Source: Pradoshia eiseniae
GTDB lineage: Bacteria > Bacillota > Bacilli > Bacillales > Pradoshiaceae
Direction of reading: 5' to 3'
NCBI RefSeq assembly: GCF_002946355.1
Contig: NZ_PKOZ01000004.1
Span: 186,001 to 250,000, forward strand
DNA length: 64,000 nt
In this document: positions 24,428 through 33,321 of the stretch, one piece after another
Numbering within the stretch: position 1 is the first letter of the stretch
Layout of the letters: every line of letters starts with the position of its first letter
Notes under the pieces: generated by a model
The model's database searches: none
What the model was told of the DNA's origin: nothing
Seen by the model: the letters and a program-made list of their open reading frames with translations, nothing else
Position numbers and translations under genes: made by a program

Positions 24428-27406
24428 TTATCGCATTAGGCTGATAACTTCTTGAGGAGTGAAATTCTCCTTGATTTTCTGGTGGCAGGTCATAAAGAGA
24501 ATTTGATGATTCTCTTGTCCGATTTTCCTCAGCAAAGAAAGCACTCGCTCGGTTCTTCTGTCATCGAAATTGACAAATGTATCATCCATCATAAGCGGCA
24601 AATTATTTCTTCCTTCAATCGTCAACGCTAAAGCAAGCCGTATCGATACATATGCAAGCTCCGCCGTCCCTCTGCTTAAATCTCTGGCATGGATGAAGCC
24701 GCCGTTATAATCTTGAAGCATCAGTCCTGCCCCATTGTCTGCGAATAACATTTTTTCATACTTGCCGTTGGTCAAATAAAACAAATACTCATTTGTCTTA
24801 TTCAGAATAACAGGAAAACGCTCATTCTTATATTTCTGGATTGTCTCTTGCAAGATGCCTTTAGCCACGGCAAGCTTCGCCCATTTCCTTGACATATCCT
24901 CGAAATCTTCCAGCAGCTTTTGATGATTGAACTGTAAAGCTTCTACTGTCCCATCTTCCTCAAGCCTTTTAATATCATATTGAATGGCGGCAAGCTCCTT
25001 GCGCCCCGTTTCGATTAGCTGTTCAAGCGACGAACAGTAATCCTCCTCACCGCTGATCTGGTCATCGAGCTCTGCAGCACTTGCGCTCACATAGCGCTCA
25101 GTATCCGCGAAGTCTCCAAGTTGTATCATTAATTGACGTTTTGCGGCCAATAGCTGTTCCCGCTCCTCTGCCTCCTTGCCGCATTGATAAAAGTCTGTAA
25201 TAGAGGTACAATGAGCTTCTTTCAGCAGCTTCTCTCGCTCAGCCATCAATCGCTTACAAACCTCCTCAAGCGGCTCCAATTCCTCCGTCAAATCATGGAT
25301 TCGCTCTTCGAGACGAATGCTCTCGCTTTTCACTCGAAGGGCTGCTTCAAGCTTTTGCTTGATTAGACTATAAATTTCTCTCTTATTAGGCTGATCAGCA
25401 CTGACATCAAAAATCTGGGCGAGATTCTCTAATTTGGCTTTATGAGTCCCAATCACATTTTTCGCTTCATTTATAGACGCTTGAATCCTGTTTTTCTCTA
25501 ATATAATCTCCTTCATGCTCTCAAGGCGCTCAAATGCCTCCGAAAGCATGGATTGTGAGATTTCCTCCGGAATTGACCACTCATTGCCAAGGGCAATGAG
25601 ACGTCTTTCACATAACTGCTTTTCCCGCTCCCATTTCTCAAAAGCTTGGATTAATCCTTCAAATATTTCTTCCTGCTGTTCTTTGCGGACTAGTCCCTTT
25701 TCATATTGGTCACGAATTTGAGCATCCTCCATGAGAAGTCTTTCAGTCAGCCCTATATCTCCTCTACCTTCAAAGCTCCTTGAGGATTGGGCAACCTTCT
25801 CCTCGAAATAAAGGATTTCCTCATCCAGCTCACTCGATTTCGCCTGGCTGCCCATAAGCTGTTTAAACAGGAAGAGCAACAGTATACCGCCAAGCCCAAT
25901 CCCTAATCCAAGCAGCATATTGCTTACAATGATTAAAAGAATGGAGACAGTAATAATAAGAAGCCCAGCAAGACCGAGAGCCTGCTTCTGTTTTGCCACC
26001 GCTTTTCGTTCTGCTCCCTTTACTTTTTCACGGCGATTTTTTAAACGCTCCAGCGTCTCAAGCGCTTCTTTCTCACCGCCCAATCCCAAGGACCTCTGAA
26101 AGGCCTTATATCTTTCTTCCAGCCGTGCTCTTTCGTCATCTGGCAAAAGCTTGCTCTCATAAACAGCAAGCGTCCTTTCTAGTTGTTCAAGCTTGATTTT
26201 CTCCTGTTCAAACTGCGAATCCAGCTCGCTTTTTCGCTTTTGCAGTGTACGCATCTCAAGCTCCAGCTGCTTAATTTCTTCTTTACGAAATACACTTGTA
26301 TCAAGAGAGACAATCCTAGCCTCTTCTAGATTCATATGCAATTCGTCCTGCAGCTTATACATGCGCGCTTCTATATGCTCCAGTTCAATTGATTTCGCCT
26401 TTATTTCTCCCTCTTGGACTTCCCAATTGTCTATAACGCGTTCCATCCGATGAACCGCTGATTCCATCTGAGACCATTGGTCATTATAGGTAATCTTCTG
26501 TCTCTCAGCTTTCAGCGCCGCCAGCTTACTCGACTGGCTTTTGAACAAAGTTTCCTTCGCCAATCTCTCCGCTTCAATGGTGTCCATTCTCTTGATGCCG
26601 CCTGCTGGAAAATGACCTTCCGAAAGCTCTCTCAGCCTCGAATTAATAGCGGACAGCTCCTGGATACCTGGTAAAAGACGCTTCCAGTCTCTTAGATGCA
26701 CCAGCTTATCTTTTGATTCCTCCAGGAGAGCTCTATTTTCTGCAATGGATTTTGAAAGCTGCTCCTGTCTTTCAAGGAACTGATTGTACTCATTCTCCCT
26801 TTCTATGGCTTTTTGTAATTGACGGCTGCTTTCTTTTAGCTGGGTGAGCTTTTGATTAATCTCCGGTTTCTTCCCGCTTGGCTTAAAGAGCTGATCCATT
26901 TGCTTTTGCAATCCATTCTCCAATTCCCAAAGCCGCTCGCTTCCTGAAATACCCGCGAAGAATAAATATCGTCCGATTTCTTCTTCATTCAAACGCGAAA
27001 TCTCCTGGATTCCATCCAAGTTAAAGGAATAGATGGATTCATAGAATCCGCGGTCAACTCCCTTCAGTAATTCCTGCAAGTCTTGTTCACTGCCGATTGG
27101 CCTTCCGTCTTGATAAACCCTGCATTCACTGCCTTGTGTATTCTTGATGCGCTCTATGATAATTTCTCCGTTATCGGGCAATTCAACCGTCAGCCTGCCA
27201 CCATACTTAACGCCGCCATTTGGCTCATAGGAGGGTGCTGATTGGCTTCTTTGCGGAAAACCAAATAGCATAGCGTGAATAAATGAAAAAATGGTTGATT
27301 TACCGGCCTCATTCTCTCCGTATAGGACGTTAACGCCCGGAGAGAAATCAAGCTGGTAATTCTCGAGTCTTCCGTATCCATATATATGTATTCTCTTAAT
27401 AAACAA
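24428..27406 (-). CDS. yhaN: SbcC/Rad50-like ATPase YhaN
   Basis: A 992-residue SMC-like ATPase that pairs with YhaO in DNA repair in B. subtilis. Walker A is VLYGENEAGKSTIFSF at about residue 30; two long coiled coils flank a central double membrane segment at about 472-512 (LAGLLIITVSILLIIVSNML and following), a feature absent from SbcC/Rad50. The C-terminal ATPase half shows the signature RDLSRGTAELAYVS and Walker B LPLMMDDTFVNFD. The start is a TTG with AAGGAGA 9 nt upstream, just after the yhaO stop. The membrane pair suggests action at the membrane, as inference. Confidence 0.92.
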   Translation of the reverse strand: MFIKRIHIYGYGRLENYQLDFSPGVNVLYGENEAGKSTIFSFIHAMLFGFPQRSQSAPSYEPNGGVKYGGRLTVELPDNGEIIIERIKNTQGSECRVYQDGRPIGSEQDLQELLKGVDRGFYESIYSFNLDGIQEISRLNEEEIGRYLFFAGISGSERLWELENGLQKQMDQLFKPSGKKPEINQKLTQLKESSRQLQKAIERENEYNQFLERQEQLSKSIAENRALLEESKDKLVHLRDWKRLLPGIQELSAINSRLRELSEGHFPAGGIKRMDTIEAERLAKETLFKSQSSKLAALKAERQKITYNDQWSQMESAVHRMERVIDNWEVQEGEIKAKSIELEHIEARMYKLQDELHMNLEEARIVSLDTSVFRKEEIKQLELEMRTLQKRKSELDSQFEQEKIKLEQLERTLAVYESKLLPDDERARLEERYKAFQRSLGLGGEKEALETLERLKNRREKVKGAERKAVAKQKQALGLAGLLIITVSILLIIVSNMLLGLGIGLGGILLLFLFKQLMGSQAKSSELDEEILYFEEKVAQSSRSFEGRGDIGLTERLLMEDAQIRDQYEKGLVRKEQQEEIFEGLIQAFEKWEREKQLCERRLIALGNEWSIPEEISQSMLSEAFERLESMKEIILEKNRIQASINEAKNVIGTHKAKLENLAQIFDVSADQPNKREIYSLIKQKLEAALRVKSESIRLEERIHDLTEELEPLEEVCKRLMAEREKLLKEAHCTSITDFYQCGKEAEEREQLLAAKRQLMIQLGDFADTERYVSASAAELDDQISGEEDYCSSLEQLIETGRKELAAIQYDIKRLEEDGTVEALQFNHQKLLEDFEDMSRKWAKLAVAKGILQETIQKYKNERFPVILNKTNEYLFYLTNGKYEKMLFADNGAGLMLQDYNGGFIHARDLSRGTAELAYVSIRLALALTIEGRNNLPLMMDDTFVNFDDRRTERVLSLLRKIGQENHQILFMTCHQKIKENFTPQEVISLMR

Positions 27407-27420
27407 CGTGACCTGTCTCC

Positions 27421-28647
27421 TTATTTCCTATTTAATCTTTTCATAAGCTCCATATTCGCCTCGAGGATAATCTCCTGCCGGGTCTCTTGATTCCACCCTT
27501 GCAAATATCTTCTTGCCGTCGGATGGATGAAAAGAGGTGCGGTGAAATCCTCATATTGTTCTATACGGATGCTTGAGGAAACGTCTAACAACTCAGCTAA
27601 GAAAGACACCGATACTTGTTTGTCTTCTTCAAGCCAAACAGGCGGACGAACCTTGATGGAATGAATCCAAATCATCGGAGCTTCTGTTTCTTCTCCCTCT
27701 TGAACCGCTTCAAGTATTTCATCCAGGTCCGAATAGAGCCAATCCTCTTCCTTCGCATCAGCGGCATCAAGCGTAATTTCAAGTAATAGATCCTTACCTT
27801 CTGCGCGTAAATACTCCTTCCGTTCATTTAAGCGGCGAACAAGCTCACTCATCTCCAGACCGCTTGCGTCCACTATCTCCTCTTGCCAATCCAGAACAGA
27901 GGCCGGACGGAATTCCATTTTCGTTCCGACATCAGATAATTCGATAAGGTAGAATCCCTTCTCGCCTGTCTCTTTCTTGTTCCGTCCTTGCAGACACCCA
28001 GGATACACCGCTGCCGGATTATCCAGTACAACCATCCGTTTATGGATATGTCCTAATGCCCAATAATCAAACCCTTTTTCAAGCAAATCCTTCTTCGTAA
28101 AGGGCGCATAATTGCCATGAGCTGTTTCTCCTTCAAGATTGCCATGCAAAAGACCGATATGAAAGTCCCCTACTGTCTGCTTAATATAGCCATCAATCAT
28201 TCTAGCTCGCACATGTCTCTTTTCGTAGCTAAAGCCATAGAGCATGACAGTAGTTCCATCATTCTTTCTATATTCTTCAACCTCCACTTCCTCCCCGAAT
28301 ACATGAACATTTGGCGGAAGGGATAAATTGAAGTATTTACCTTCGAGAAAATCATGGTTACCGTGAATCAAGTAAACCGGTATTTCTGCCTTATTCAATT
28401 CCTCCATCGCTTTTTGAAATTGAATTTGCGCTTTTAGGCTGCGTTGATCAACATCATAAATGTCACCGGCCAGCAGAACGAAATTTACTTTTTCCTTTAT
28501 GGCCGTTTGGACTAAATTCTTAAGCGCTTTATAGCTGCTTGTTATCAGTTTTTCAAATAAGGGATCGGGCAAATGCCGAAATCCTGAAAACATGCCGCCT
28601 AAATGAAGGTCAGCCGCATGGATAAATGTTATATTCTTCATTTTCAT
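27421..28647 (-). CDS. yhaO: SbcD/Mre11-like metallophosphoesterase YhaO
   Basis: Predicted double-strand-break nuclease partner of YhaN. The 408-residue protein contains all calcineurin-type motifs: FIHAADLHLGG, LLAGDIYDVD, IHGNHDF, GLLHGN and YWALGHIHKR. The C-terminal 150 residues are the capping region typical of Mre11-like proteins. Two ATGs two codons apart are possible starts after GGGAG. The gene is 14 bp upstream of yhaN and begins the operon. Confidence 0.93.
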   Translation of the reverse strand: MKMKNITFIHAADLHLGGMFSGFRHLPDPLFEKLITSSYKALKNLVQTAIKEKVNFVLLAGDIYDVDQRSLKAQIQFQKAMEELNKAEIPVYLIHGNHDFLEGKYFNLSLPPNVHVFGEEVEVEEYRKNDGTTVMLYGFSYEKRHVRARMIDGYIKQTVGDFHIGLLHGNLEGETAHGNYAPFTKKDLLEKGFDYWALGHIHKRMVVLDNPAAVYPGCLQGRNKKETGEKGFYLIELSDVGTKMEFRPASVLDWQEEIVDASGLEMSELVRRLNERKEYLRAEGKDLLLEITLDAADAKEEDWLYSDLDEILEAVQEGEETEAPMIWIHSIKVRPPVWLEEDKQVSVSFLAELLDVSSSIRIEQYEDFTAPLFIHPTARRYLQGWNQETRQEIILEANMELMKRLNRK

Positions 28648-28773
28648 TTCACTCCCTCTTCCTATTTTACTATAAAAGACAACTGCTGCCTTGTCCTTAC
28701 AAATAGATTCTTCCGCTTATTAAGAACCTTCACATCACTTCAAGAGTCTATCGTCTGATTCCTTGGCCTAAAC

Positions 28774-28809
28774 TAAAAAAGACTCTGGGAGCGAAGCACC
28801 CTAGAGTCT
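28774..28809 (-). terminator. Terminator of yhaQP
   Basis: AGACTCT pairs with AGAGTCT, with inner GGG/CCC pairs; six T residues follow on the minus strand. Confidence 0.8.
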
Positions 28810-28829
28810 CTATATCACATATTAAAAAC

Positions 28830-30065
28830 CTATTTATTCTTCGTTAGATCAATCGCTTTCTTAATATCTTTCAATGATGAAGAGTTGCCGTACATCAATA
28901 CGCCGCCTTTATAAACCTTTGCTCCAAAATAGGCTAAGATCCCAATCGTCACCAGCATAAGCAGGATGCCAATAGCAATCTCTAGCGGGGCGATATCGAG
29001 CATTCCAATGCGCAGGAACATAATCATCGGTGTAAAGAACGGAATAAAGGATGTGATCGTAATAAAATCTGCCTCTGGAGTGGATAGTCCGCTCATTGCA
29101 ATCAGGAAGCCGAAGATTACGAGCATGGTCATCGGCAAAATCATTTGCTGCAAGTCCTCAAGCTTACTCACAAGGGATCCAAGAAAAGCAGCCATCGTCG
29201 CATACAACAGGTACCCAAGCAAGGTGAACACCACTGCATAAATAACTGTCTTAGCCTCGACATTATCGAATCCGAAATAAGAAAGCACATGACCAACTTC
29301 CGAATTATTCTTAAAGACCAGGTAGCCGGCAGCGACAAAAATAACCAGCTGAGTCAAAGTTAATAAAGCAATCCCTGTTATTTTGGCAAACATCTGTTTA
29401 ATAGGCGAGACGCTTGATATCAAAATCTCCATAACCCTGGAAGACTTCTCAATTGCCACTTCATTGGCAATCATCCCCGCATAGACGATGACACAGAAAT
29501 AAATCACAAACAGCATGATGTAAACCAGTCCTCTCGCCTGGTTCAACTCATCCTCTGACTTCGCATTCTCATTCAAGGCGACCACTTCAAAGTTTACAGG
29601 TGTGTATATGGCCGCTAATTGCTCATCAGTGATGTTGGCCCGCTTTGTCATAATCATTGTTTGCACTTGCTGGAGGGCATTCTGCAGCTCCGTGCTTTCC
29701 GCTGAATTGGCAATGGACTCTGCTTTATAGATTCCAACCGGGATACCATCTTCTTCTGAAAGAAGCAAGTATCCGGCAAGACTACCTTCCTCCGCTGCCT
29801 CGTTAGCCTTCGCTTCCGATTCATAGACCTTCAGCTGCAATTCACTGCCGCTTGCGGCCAATTGCTCCTGCAAGGAAGAACCATAATCGACAGAATCCTC
29901 TACAATACCAATTGGCTTTTCTTCATCTCCGAATAGCCCAATGATCCGGTCGAGATTGGCAAATGCCGCAATGAATAGAAGAATGACGGCTGTAGAAATG
30001 ATGAATGACTTGCTTTTTACTTTATTGATGTATGTATGCATGGCAACGATCCAAAACTTACTCAT
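28830..30065 (-). CDS. yhaP: ABC-2 type permease YhaP (NatB-like)
   Basis: A 411-residue membrane subunit of an exporter. Membrane segment 1 (SFIISTAVILLFIAAFANLD) is followed by a large extracytoplasmic domain (about residues 45-180) and five to six more segments, the NatB/ABC2_membrane_3 layout. NatAB exports Na+; the substrate here is unproven. The start at 30065 (MSKFWIVAMHTYINK) is preferred: ATGAGTAA overlaps the yhaQ stop by 8 nt and AAGGTGGG precedes it. Confidence 0.9.
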   Translation of the reverse strand: MSKFWIVAMHTYINKVKSKSFIISTAVILLFIAAFANLDRIIGLFGDEEKPIGIVEDSVDYGSSLQEQLAASGSELQLKVYESEAKANEAAEEGSLAGYLLLSEEDGIPVGIYKAESIANSAESTELQNALQQVQTMIMTKRANITDEQLAAIYTPVNFEVVALNENAKSEDELNQARGLVYIMLFVIYFCVIVYAGMIANEVAIEKSSRVMEILISSVSPIKQMFAKITGIALLTLTQLVIFVAAGYLVFKNNSEVGHVLSYFGFDNVEAKTVIYAVVFTLLGYLLYATMAAFLGSLVSKLEDLQQMILPMTMLVIFGFLIAMSGLSTPEADFITITSFIPFFTPMIMFLRIGMLDIAPLEIAIGILLMLVTIGILAYFGAKVYKGGVLMYGNSSSLKDIKKAIDLTKNK

Positions 30066-30957
30066 AGCGAGCACCCACCTTTTCAATGAAGATATCCTGC
30101 AAGGAAGGTTCCTCGAGTTCAAATTTGCGGATAAATCCGCGTTTGACCGTATCCTCCAAAATTAGCTTCGCATCCTCTTCCTTAGAGATTTGCACATGCA
30201 CGCCTTCCGTCACTTCCTTCATCCTTAGTACGCCAGGATACTCATTCAAGAAGCTTAAGTCATAATCGGCATGAATGACGATATTCTTCTTTCCAAAGGA
30301 GCGCTTAATTTCCTTCAGCCTTCCCTTTACGATTGCTTCTCCATGCTGGAGGATGCATAAATTCTCACAAAGCTCCTCCACATGCTCCATCCGATGGCTT
30401 GAGAATACGATGGTCATACCCGCTTTTCGCAAATCCTGGACCGCCTTTTTCAAGAGTTCGACATTGAGAGGGTCGAGCCCGCTGAATGGTTCATCAAGAA
30501 TCAGCAGGTCTGGCTTATGAATAACAGATGCAATGAATTGGATCTTCTGCTGATTGCCTTTTGATAAATCACCGACCTTCTTATCCCAATAGTCCGGTAC
30601 ATTGAATCGCTCCAGCCATTCCTTTGCTTCTTTCTCGGCAGATGATTTGTCCATTCCCCGCAATCTTGCCAAATAGATAAGCTGTTCTCCTGTTTTTAAT
30701 TTCGGATACAACCCTCTTTCCTCCGGCAAATACCCGATATGAGCGCTATTGGTGTAATCAATCGCGTTGCCATCCCATAGAATGCCTCCCGAAGTCGGCT
30801 CGATAAGCCCGAGAATCATCCGGAAAGTCGTTGTCTTTCCAGCTCCATTGGCGCCAAGCATACCAAAGATGCTGCCCTTCTCTATCTCAAGAGATAGATT
30901 GTCCACAGCCGTAAAACTTCCAAACTTCTTGGTGATTTCATGAATCGTTAAAGTCAA
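30058..30957 (-). CDS. yhaQ: ABC transporter ATPase YhaQ (NatA-like)
   Basis: ATPase partner of YhaP. The 299-residue protein has Walker A MLGANGAGKTTTFRM, the signature LSKGNQQKIQ, Walker B LLILDEPFSGLDP and the H-loop FSSHRMEHVEELC. The C-terminal 70 residues are the DUF4162 extension found in NatA/YhaQ-type subunits (ending PSLQDIFIEKVGARYE). Translation starts at a TTG after GGGAG. It is the first gene of the pair. Confidence 0.92.
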   Translation of the reverse strand: MTLTIHEITKKFGSFTAVDNLSLEIEKGSIFGMLGANGAGKTTTFRMILGLIEPTSGGILWDGNAIDYTNSAHIGYLPEERGLYPKLKTGEQLIYLARLRGMDKSSAEKEAKEWLERFNVPDYWDKKVGDLSKGNQQKIQFIASVIHKPDLLILDEPFSGLDPLNVELLKKAVQDLRKAGMTIVFSSHRMEHVEELCENLCILQHGEAIVKGRLKEIKRSFGKKNIVIHADYDLSFLNEYPGVLRMKEVTEGVHVQISKEEDAKLILEDTVKRGFIRKFELEEPSLQDIFIEKVGARYE

Positions 30958-31139
30958 ATGACCAGCTCCCCTCGACGTTTTTCCATCCTATAATTGTCAT
31001 CCAGCTTAACTGAAAAAGACTGAAATCCTCTAATTATAGTGTACCGGATTTAACTATCAAAATGTTCAAAACTTTACATTTTTTATACTATTGTGGGAAA
31101 ATACTAGTGGATACTTTGTAATTAACTAGGAGGGGACTT

Positions 31140-31325
31140 ATGAGTATTTATAAGCTGACTGTGTTCGAACCAAATGGTGAGAAAGTAATGGATGAATCCA
31201 TCGAAGCTGCTAATGATGATACTGCCAAAGACATCGGTTCCAAGCTTCTTCAAGAAAAGGGCTATGAAGAAATGACGCATCGTTTAACATCCCCAGCTGG
31301 AAAACTGCTTTTATTTCACCGCTAA
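31140..31325 (+). CDS. yhzD: YhzD family protein
   Basis: A 61-residue soluble protein, YKLTVFEPNGEKVMDESIEA at residues 4-23 and LLQEKGYEEMTHRLTSPAGK near the end. It matches the YhzD family located next to yhaQ in Bacillus. AGGAGGGG lies 7 nt before the ATG. Function unknown. It is divergent from yhaQ. Confidence 0.85.
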   Translation: MSIYKLTVFEPNGEKVMDESIEAANDDTAKDIGSKLLQEKGYEEMTHRLTSPAGKLLLFHR

Positions 31326-31334
31326 GTAAAAATG

Positions 31335-31380
31335 GGGCTATTCCATAAGCCAATGAAGTTCGACTGTGGCTGGATAGCCC
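31335..31380 (+). terminator. Hairpin after yhzD
   Basis: GGGCTAT pairs with ATAGCCC, with an inner AGCCA/TGGCT; followed by TTCCTTT. Probable terminator. Confidence 0.5.
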
Positions 31381-31511
31381 TTCCTTTCGCATTTTCAACT
31401 CCCATAAGTAGAAGTGGTCATTTTCGTTACTGGTGAACCATAACTTCTCCCTTATAACAATCGTGAAGCCTTTGTTCTAAGCAGGACGCACAAAAGCCTT
31501 CTGTAAATCAA

Positions 31512-31551
31512 AAACAGGTGAAGAAAACCATTCAGTTTTCTCCACCTGTTT
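31512..31551. terminator. Bidirectional terminator at end of yhaR
   Basis: AAACAGGTG and CACCTGTTT, continued by AGAAAAC/GTTTTCT, form a 16-pair stem with one mismatch. Confidence 0.8.
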
Positions 31552-31581
31552 CGTTTTTTTAGCTATATGGGGCAGTCCTAT

Positions 31582-32373
31582 TTATTTTCCCTTAAAGGCA
31601 GGCTTTCTCTTTTCAACAAATGCCTTAATGCCTTCTTGATGATCCTCTGTTTGCCTCATAACAAACTGAGAGCATTTTTCTAGCTCCAGCGTCTTCAATA
31701 ATTGCGGCCGTTTCGTTTCCGCAAGAATTTTCTTCGTCCGGATCATTGCTTGCAGCGGCTTTTGCTTCCATTCTGCCACCTTTTCGTTCACAGTCTCTTC
31801 CAGCCCGCCTTCTGTGACGATGTCTATCAGACCCATCTCCAATGCTTGCGGCGCCTTCAAGACCTCTCCATCCCAAATCAGCTTCATCGTATTTAATTCC
31901 CCTAAACGGCGTTCAAGGAAGAAATGTCCTCCTCCATCAGGAATCAGCCCAATACCGATGAAATTCATGGCAACCTTGCTGTCTTTTTCAGCAATGATGC
32001 AGTCTGTCGCGAGCGCCAGGCTGAAGCCGAGTCCAGCTGCAGCACCATGGACAGCGGCTATGGTGAGCTTTGGCATCGTATACAAACACATGGCCAGCTC
32101 ATTAATGCAATCCATAATGTGATAGAAGTCCTTCTCAGTTCCTAAATCAAACATCGATTTGATATCTCCGCCGGAGCAAAAAGCCCCTCCATTTCCTTTG
32201 AGAACGATAATGGAGATATCATCATCCAAGCTAAGTGACTTGAGTTCCTTGTTTAACTCTTGCATCATCTCTTTATTAAGAGCATTTAATACCTCCGGGC
32301 GATTCAACGAAACAGTGGCGACAGATCCGTCCTTTTGCACAATGACACTCTTAACGACAGAGGCAGATTCCAC
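31582..32373 (-). CDS. yhaR: Enoyl-CoA hydratase/isomerase family protein
   Basis: Crotonase-fold enzyme of fatty-acid or related acyl-CoA breakdown. The 263-residue protein has the oxyanion-hole block NGGAFCSGGDIKSM (about residue 65) and AAAGLGFSLALATDCIIAE (about 110). At the usual catalytic position it reads GIGLIPDGGGHFFLERRLG, with Asp where many family members have Glu, so activity should not be assumed. The start is a GTG after AAGGAG. Upstream lie a 16-bp palindrome and a cre-like site. In B. subtilis yhaR lies in the same neighbourhood. Confidence 0.85.
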   Translation of the reverse strand: MESASVVKSVIVQKDGSVATVSLNRPEVLNALNKEMMQELNKELKSLSLDDDISIIVLKGNGGAFCSGGDIKSMFDLGTEKDFYHIMDCINELAMCLYTMPKLTIAAVHGAAAGLGFSLALATDCIIAEKDSKVAMNFIGIGLIPDGGGHFFLERRLGELNTMKLIWDGEVLKAPQALEMGLIDIVTEGGLEETVNEKVAEWKQKPLQAMIRTKKILAETKRPQLLKTLELEKCSQFVMRQTEDHQEGIKAFVEKRKPAFKGK

Positions 32374-32398
32374 TTAACAACGACTCCTTCCAATATAT

Positions 32399-32414
32399 AT
32401 GAATGTACATTCAT
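32399..32414. promoter_or_regulatory. 16-bp palindromic operator, FadR-like half-sites
   Basis: ATGAATGTACATTCAT is a perfect palindrome 26 bp before the enoyl-CoA hydratase start. TGAATG/CATTCA half-sites are those bound by the TetR-type fatty-acid regulator FadR of B. subtilis, although the spacing here is shorter than in the FadR consensus I recall. Confidence 0.55.
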
Positions 32415-32426
32415 TATATAGGTTTA

Positions 32427-32440
32427 TGTAAGCGTTTTAA
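32427..32440. promoter_or_regulatory. Catabolite-responsive element (cre) candidate
   Basis: TGTAAGCGTTTTAA matches the CcpA consensus TGWAANCGNTNWCA at 13 of 14 positions. Together with the palindrome next to it this predicts control by fatty acids and by glucose, as for B. subtilis beta-oxidation genes. Confidence 0.5.
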
Positions 32441-32555
32441 TATGAAAATTTGTTAAATTTCCGAATTTTTTTCGATAGAGATGGAGTCGACTAATTTTAA
32501 CACAACGAATTCTGAGGAGAAAAAGCTTAGAGTAATAGAAGAGTTTTAAAATAAA

Positions 32556-32581
32556 GAATCCTATCGCTCAGGATAGGATTC
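32556..32581 (-). terminator. Terminator of the DUF3231 gene
   Basis: GAATCCTATC and GATAGGATTC form a 10-bp stem with a 6-nt loop; the minus-strand continuation is TTTATTTT. Confidence 0.75.
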
Positions 32582-32593
32582 CAACACATACAT

Positions 32594-33109
32594 TTATTCC
32601 TTATTTTTTGTATCCATATGAAGCGGAGGAGGAACTAGCCATCCTTTTTCCTTCATGATTTGAAGTAAAGCAGCCCCGTCTTTCAATGCTTTAGCATTTT
32701 GTTGCGTAAGCATCATGGCTATGTCTTCTCGGATACATTGGGTGATCAAAGTACTCATGGCCGTGATGCCTGTAGCGATATCTTTTGCAATCGCATAAGC
32801 AATTTGAGCATCCTGTAATCTCGCTCCTGCCGGAATTTGCTCAACATCCACTTCAGGTCTTTCAGCTGGGGTAGGAGGCACTACGATGTCATTTGCAATT
32901 AAGACCGCTTCTACTTCTTCAATGGATGGTTCTATACTGTTTTTAATAACACCTTTTATATATTGTTTTAAATCCTTATCACCTGCGTGATTACAATAAA
33001 CCTGATAACCGTCTTTCGCTGCTTTAGCTGCCGCCAATTGAGCAGATAGACCATATACTTCTCCGCAGTGCATCGGTTCATCTTTTGGATTGCCACTTAG
33101 AATACCCAT
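32594..33109 (-). CDS. DUF3231 family protein
   Basis: A 171-residue protein with the DUF3231 start MGILSGNPKDEPMHCGEVYG and a predominantly helical body (PSIEEVEAVLIANDIVVPPT in the centre). DUF3231 proteins have a ferritin-like/CotF-like four-helix layout and are common in spore formers; the full-length family often has two repeats, whereas only one is seen here. AAGGAGTG lies 6 nt before the ATG. It stands between yhaR and hemZ with its own terminator. Function unknown. Confidence 0.8.
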   Translation of the reverse strand: MGILSGNPKDEPMHCGEVYGLSAQLAAAKAAKDGYQVYCNHAGDKDLKQYIKGVIKNSIEPSIEEVEAVLIANDIVVPPTPAERPEVDVEQIPAGARLQDAQIAYAIAKDIATGITAMSTLITQCIREDIAMMLTQQNAKALKDGAALLQIMKEKGWLVPPPLHMDTKNKE

Positions 33110-33277
33110 ACAAACACTCCTTAGTTCATTATTGTGCTTTCACCTGTTAGTATGTGTATTTTTATTATTGTTAGCCAATCCTTTAATTTTTTTACATGCG
33201 GTATGGCATTGGACTGATTATCACGATTCAGCTGCCTTTGGCCGTGACCTATGACTGCGGATACTTAACCAAGACAA

Positions 33278-33318
33278 AAATAGGCATCCCATATCAATTG
33301 AATATGGAATGCCTATTT
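33278..33318. terminator. Bidirectional terminator of hemZ
   Basis: AAATAGGCAT and ATGCCTATTT with inner CCATAT/ATATGG pairs give a stem of about 16 bp. Confidence 0.8.
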
Positions 33319-33321
33319 AGT

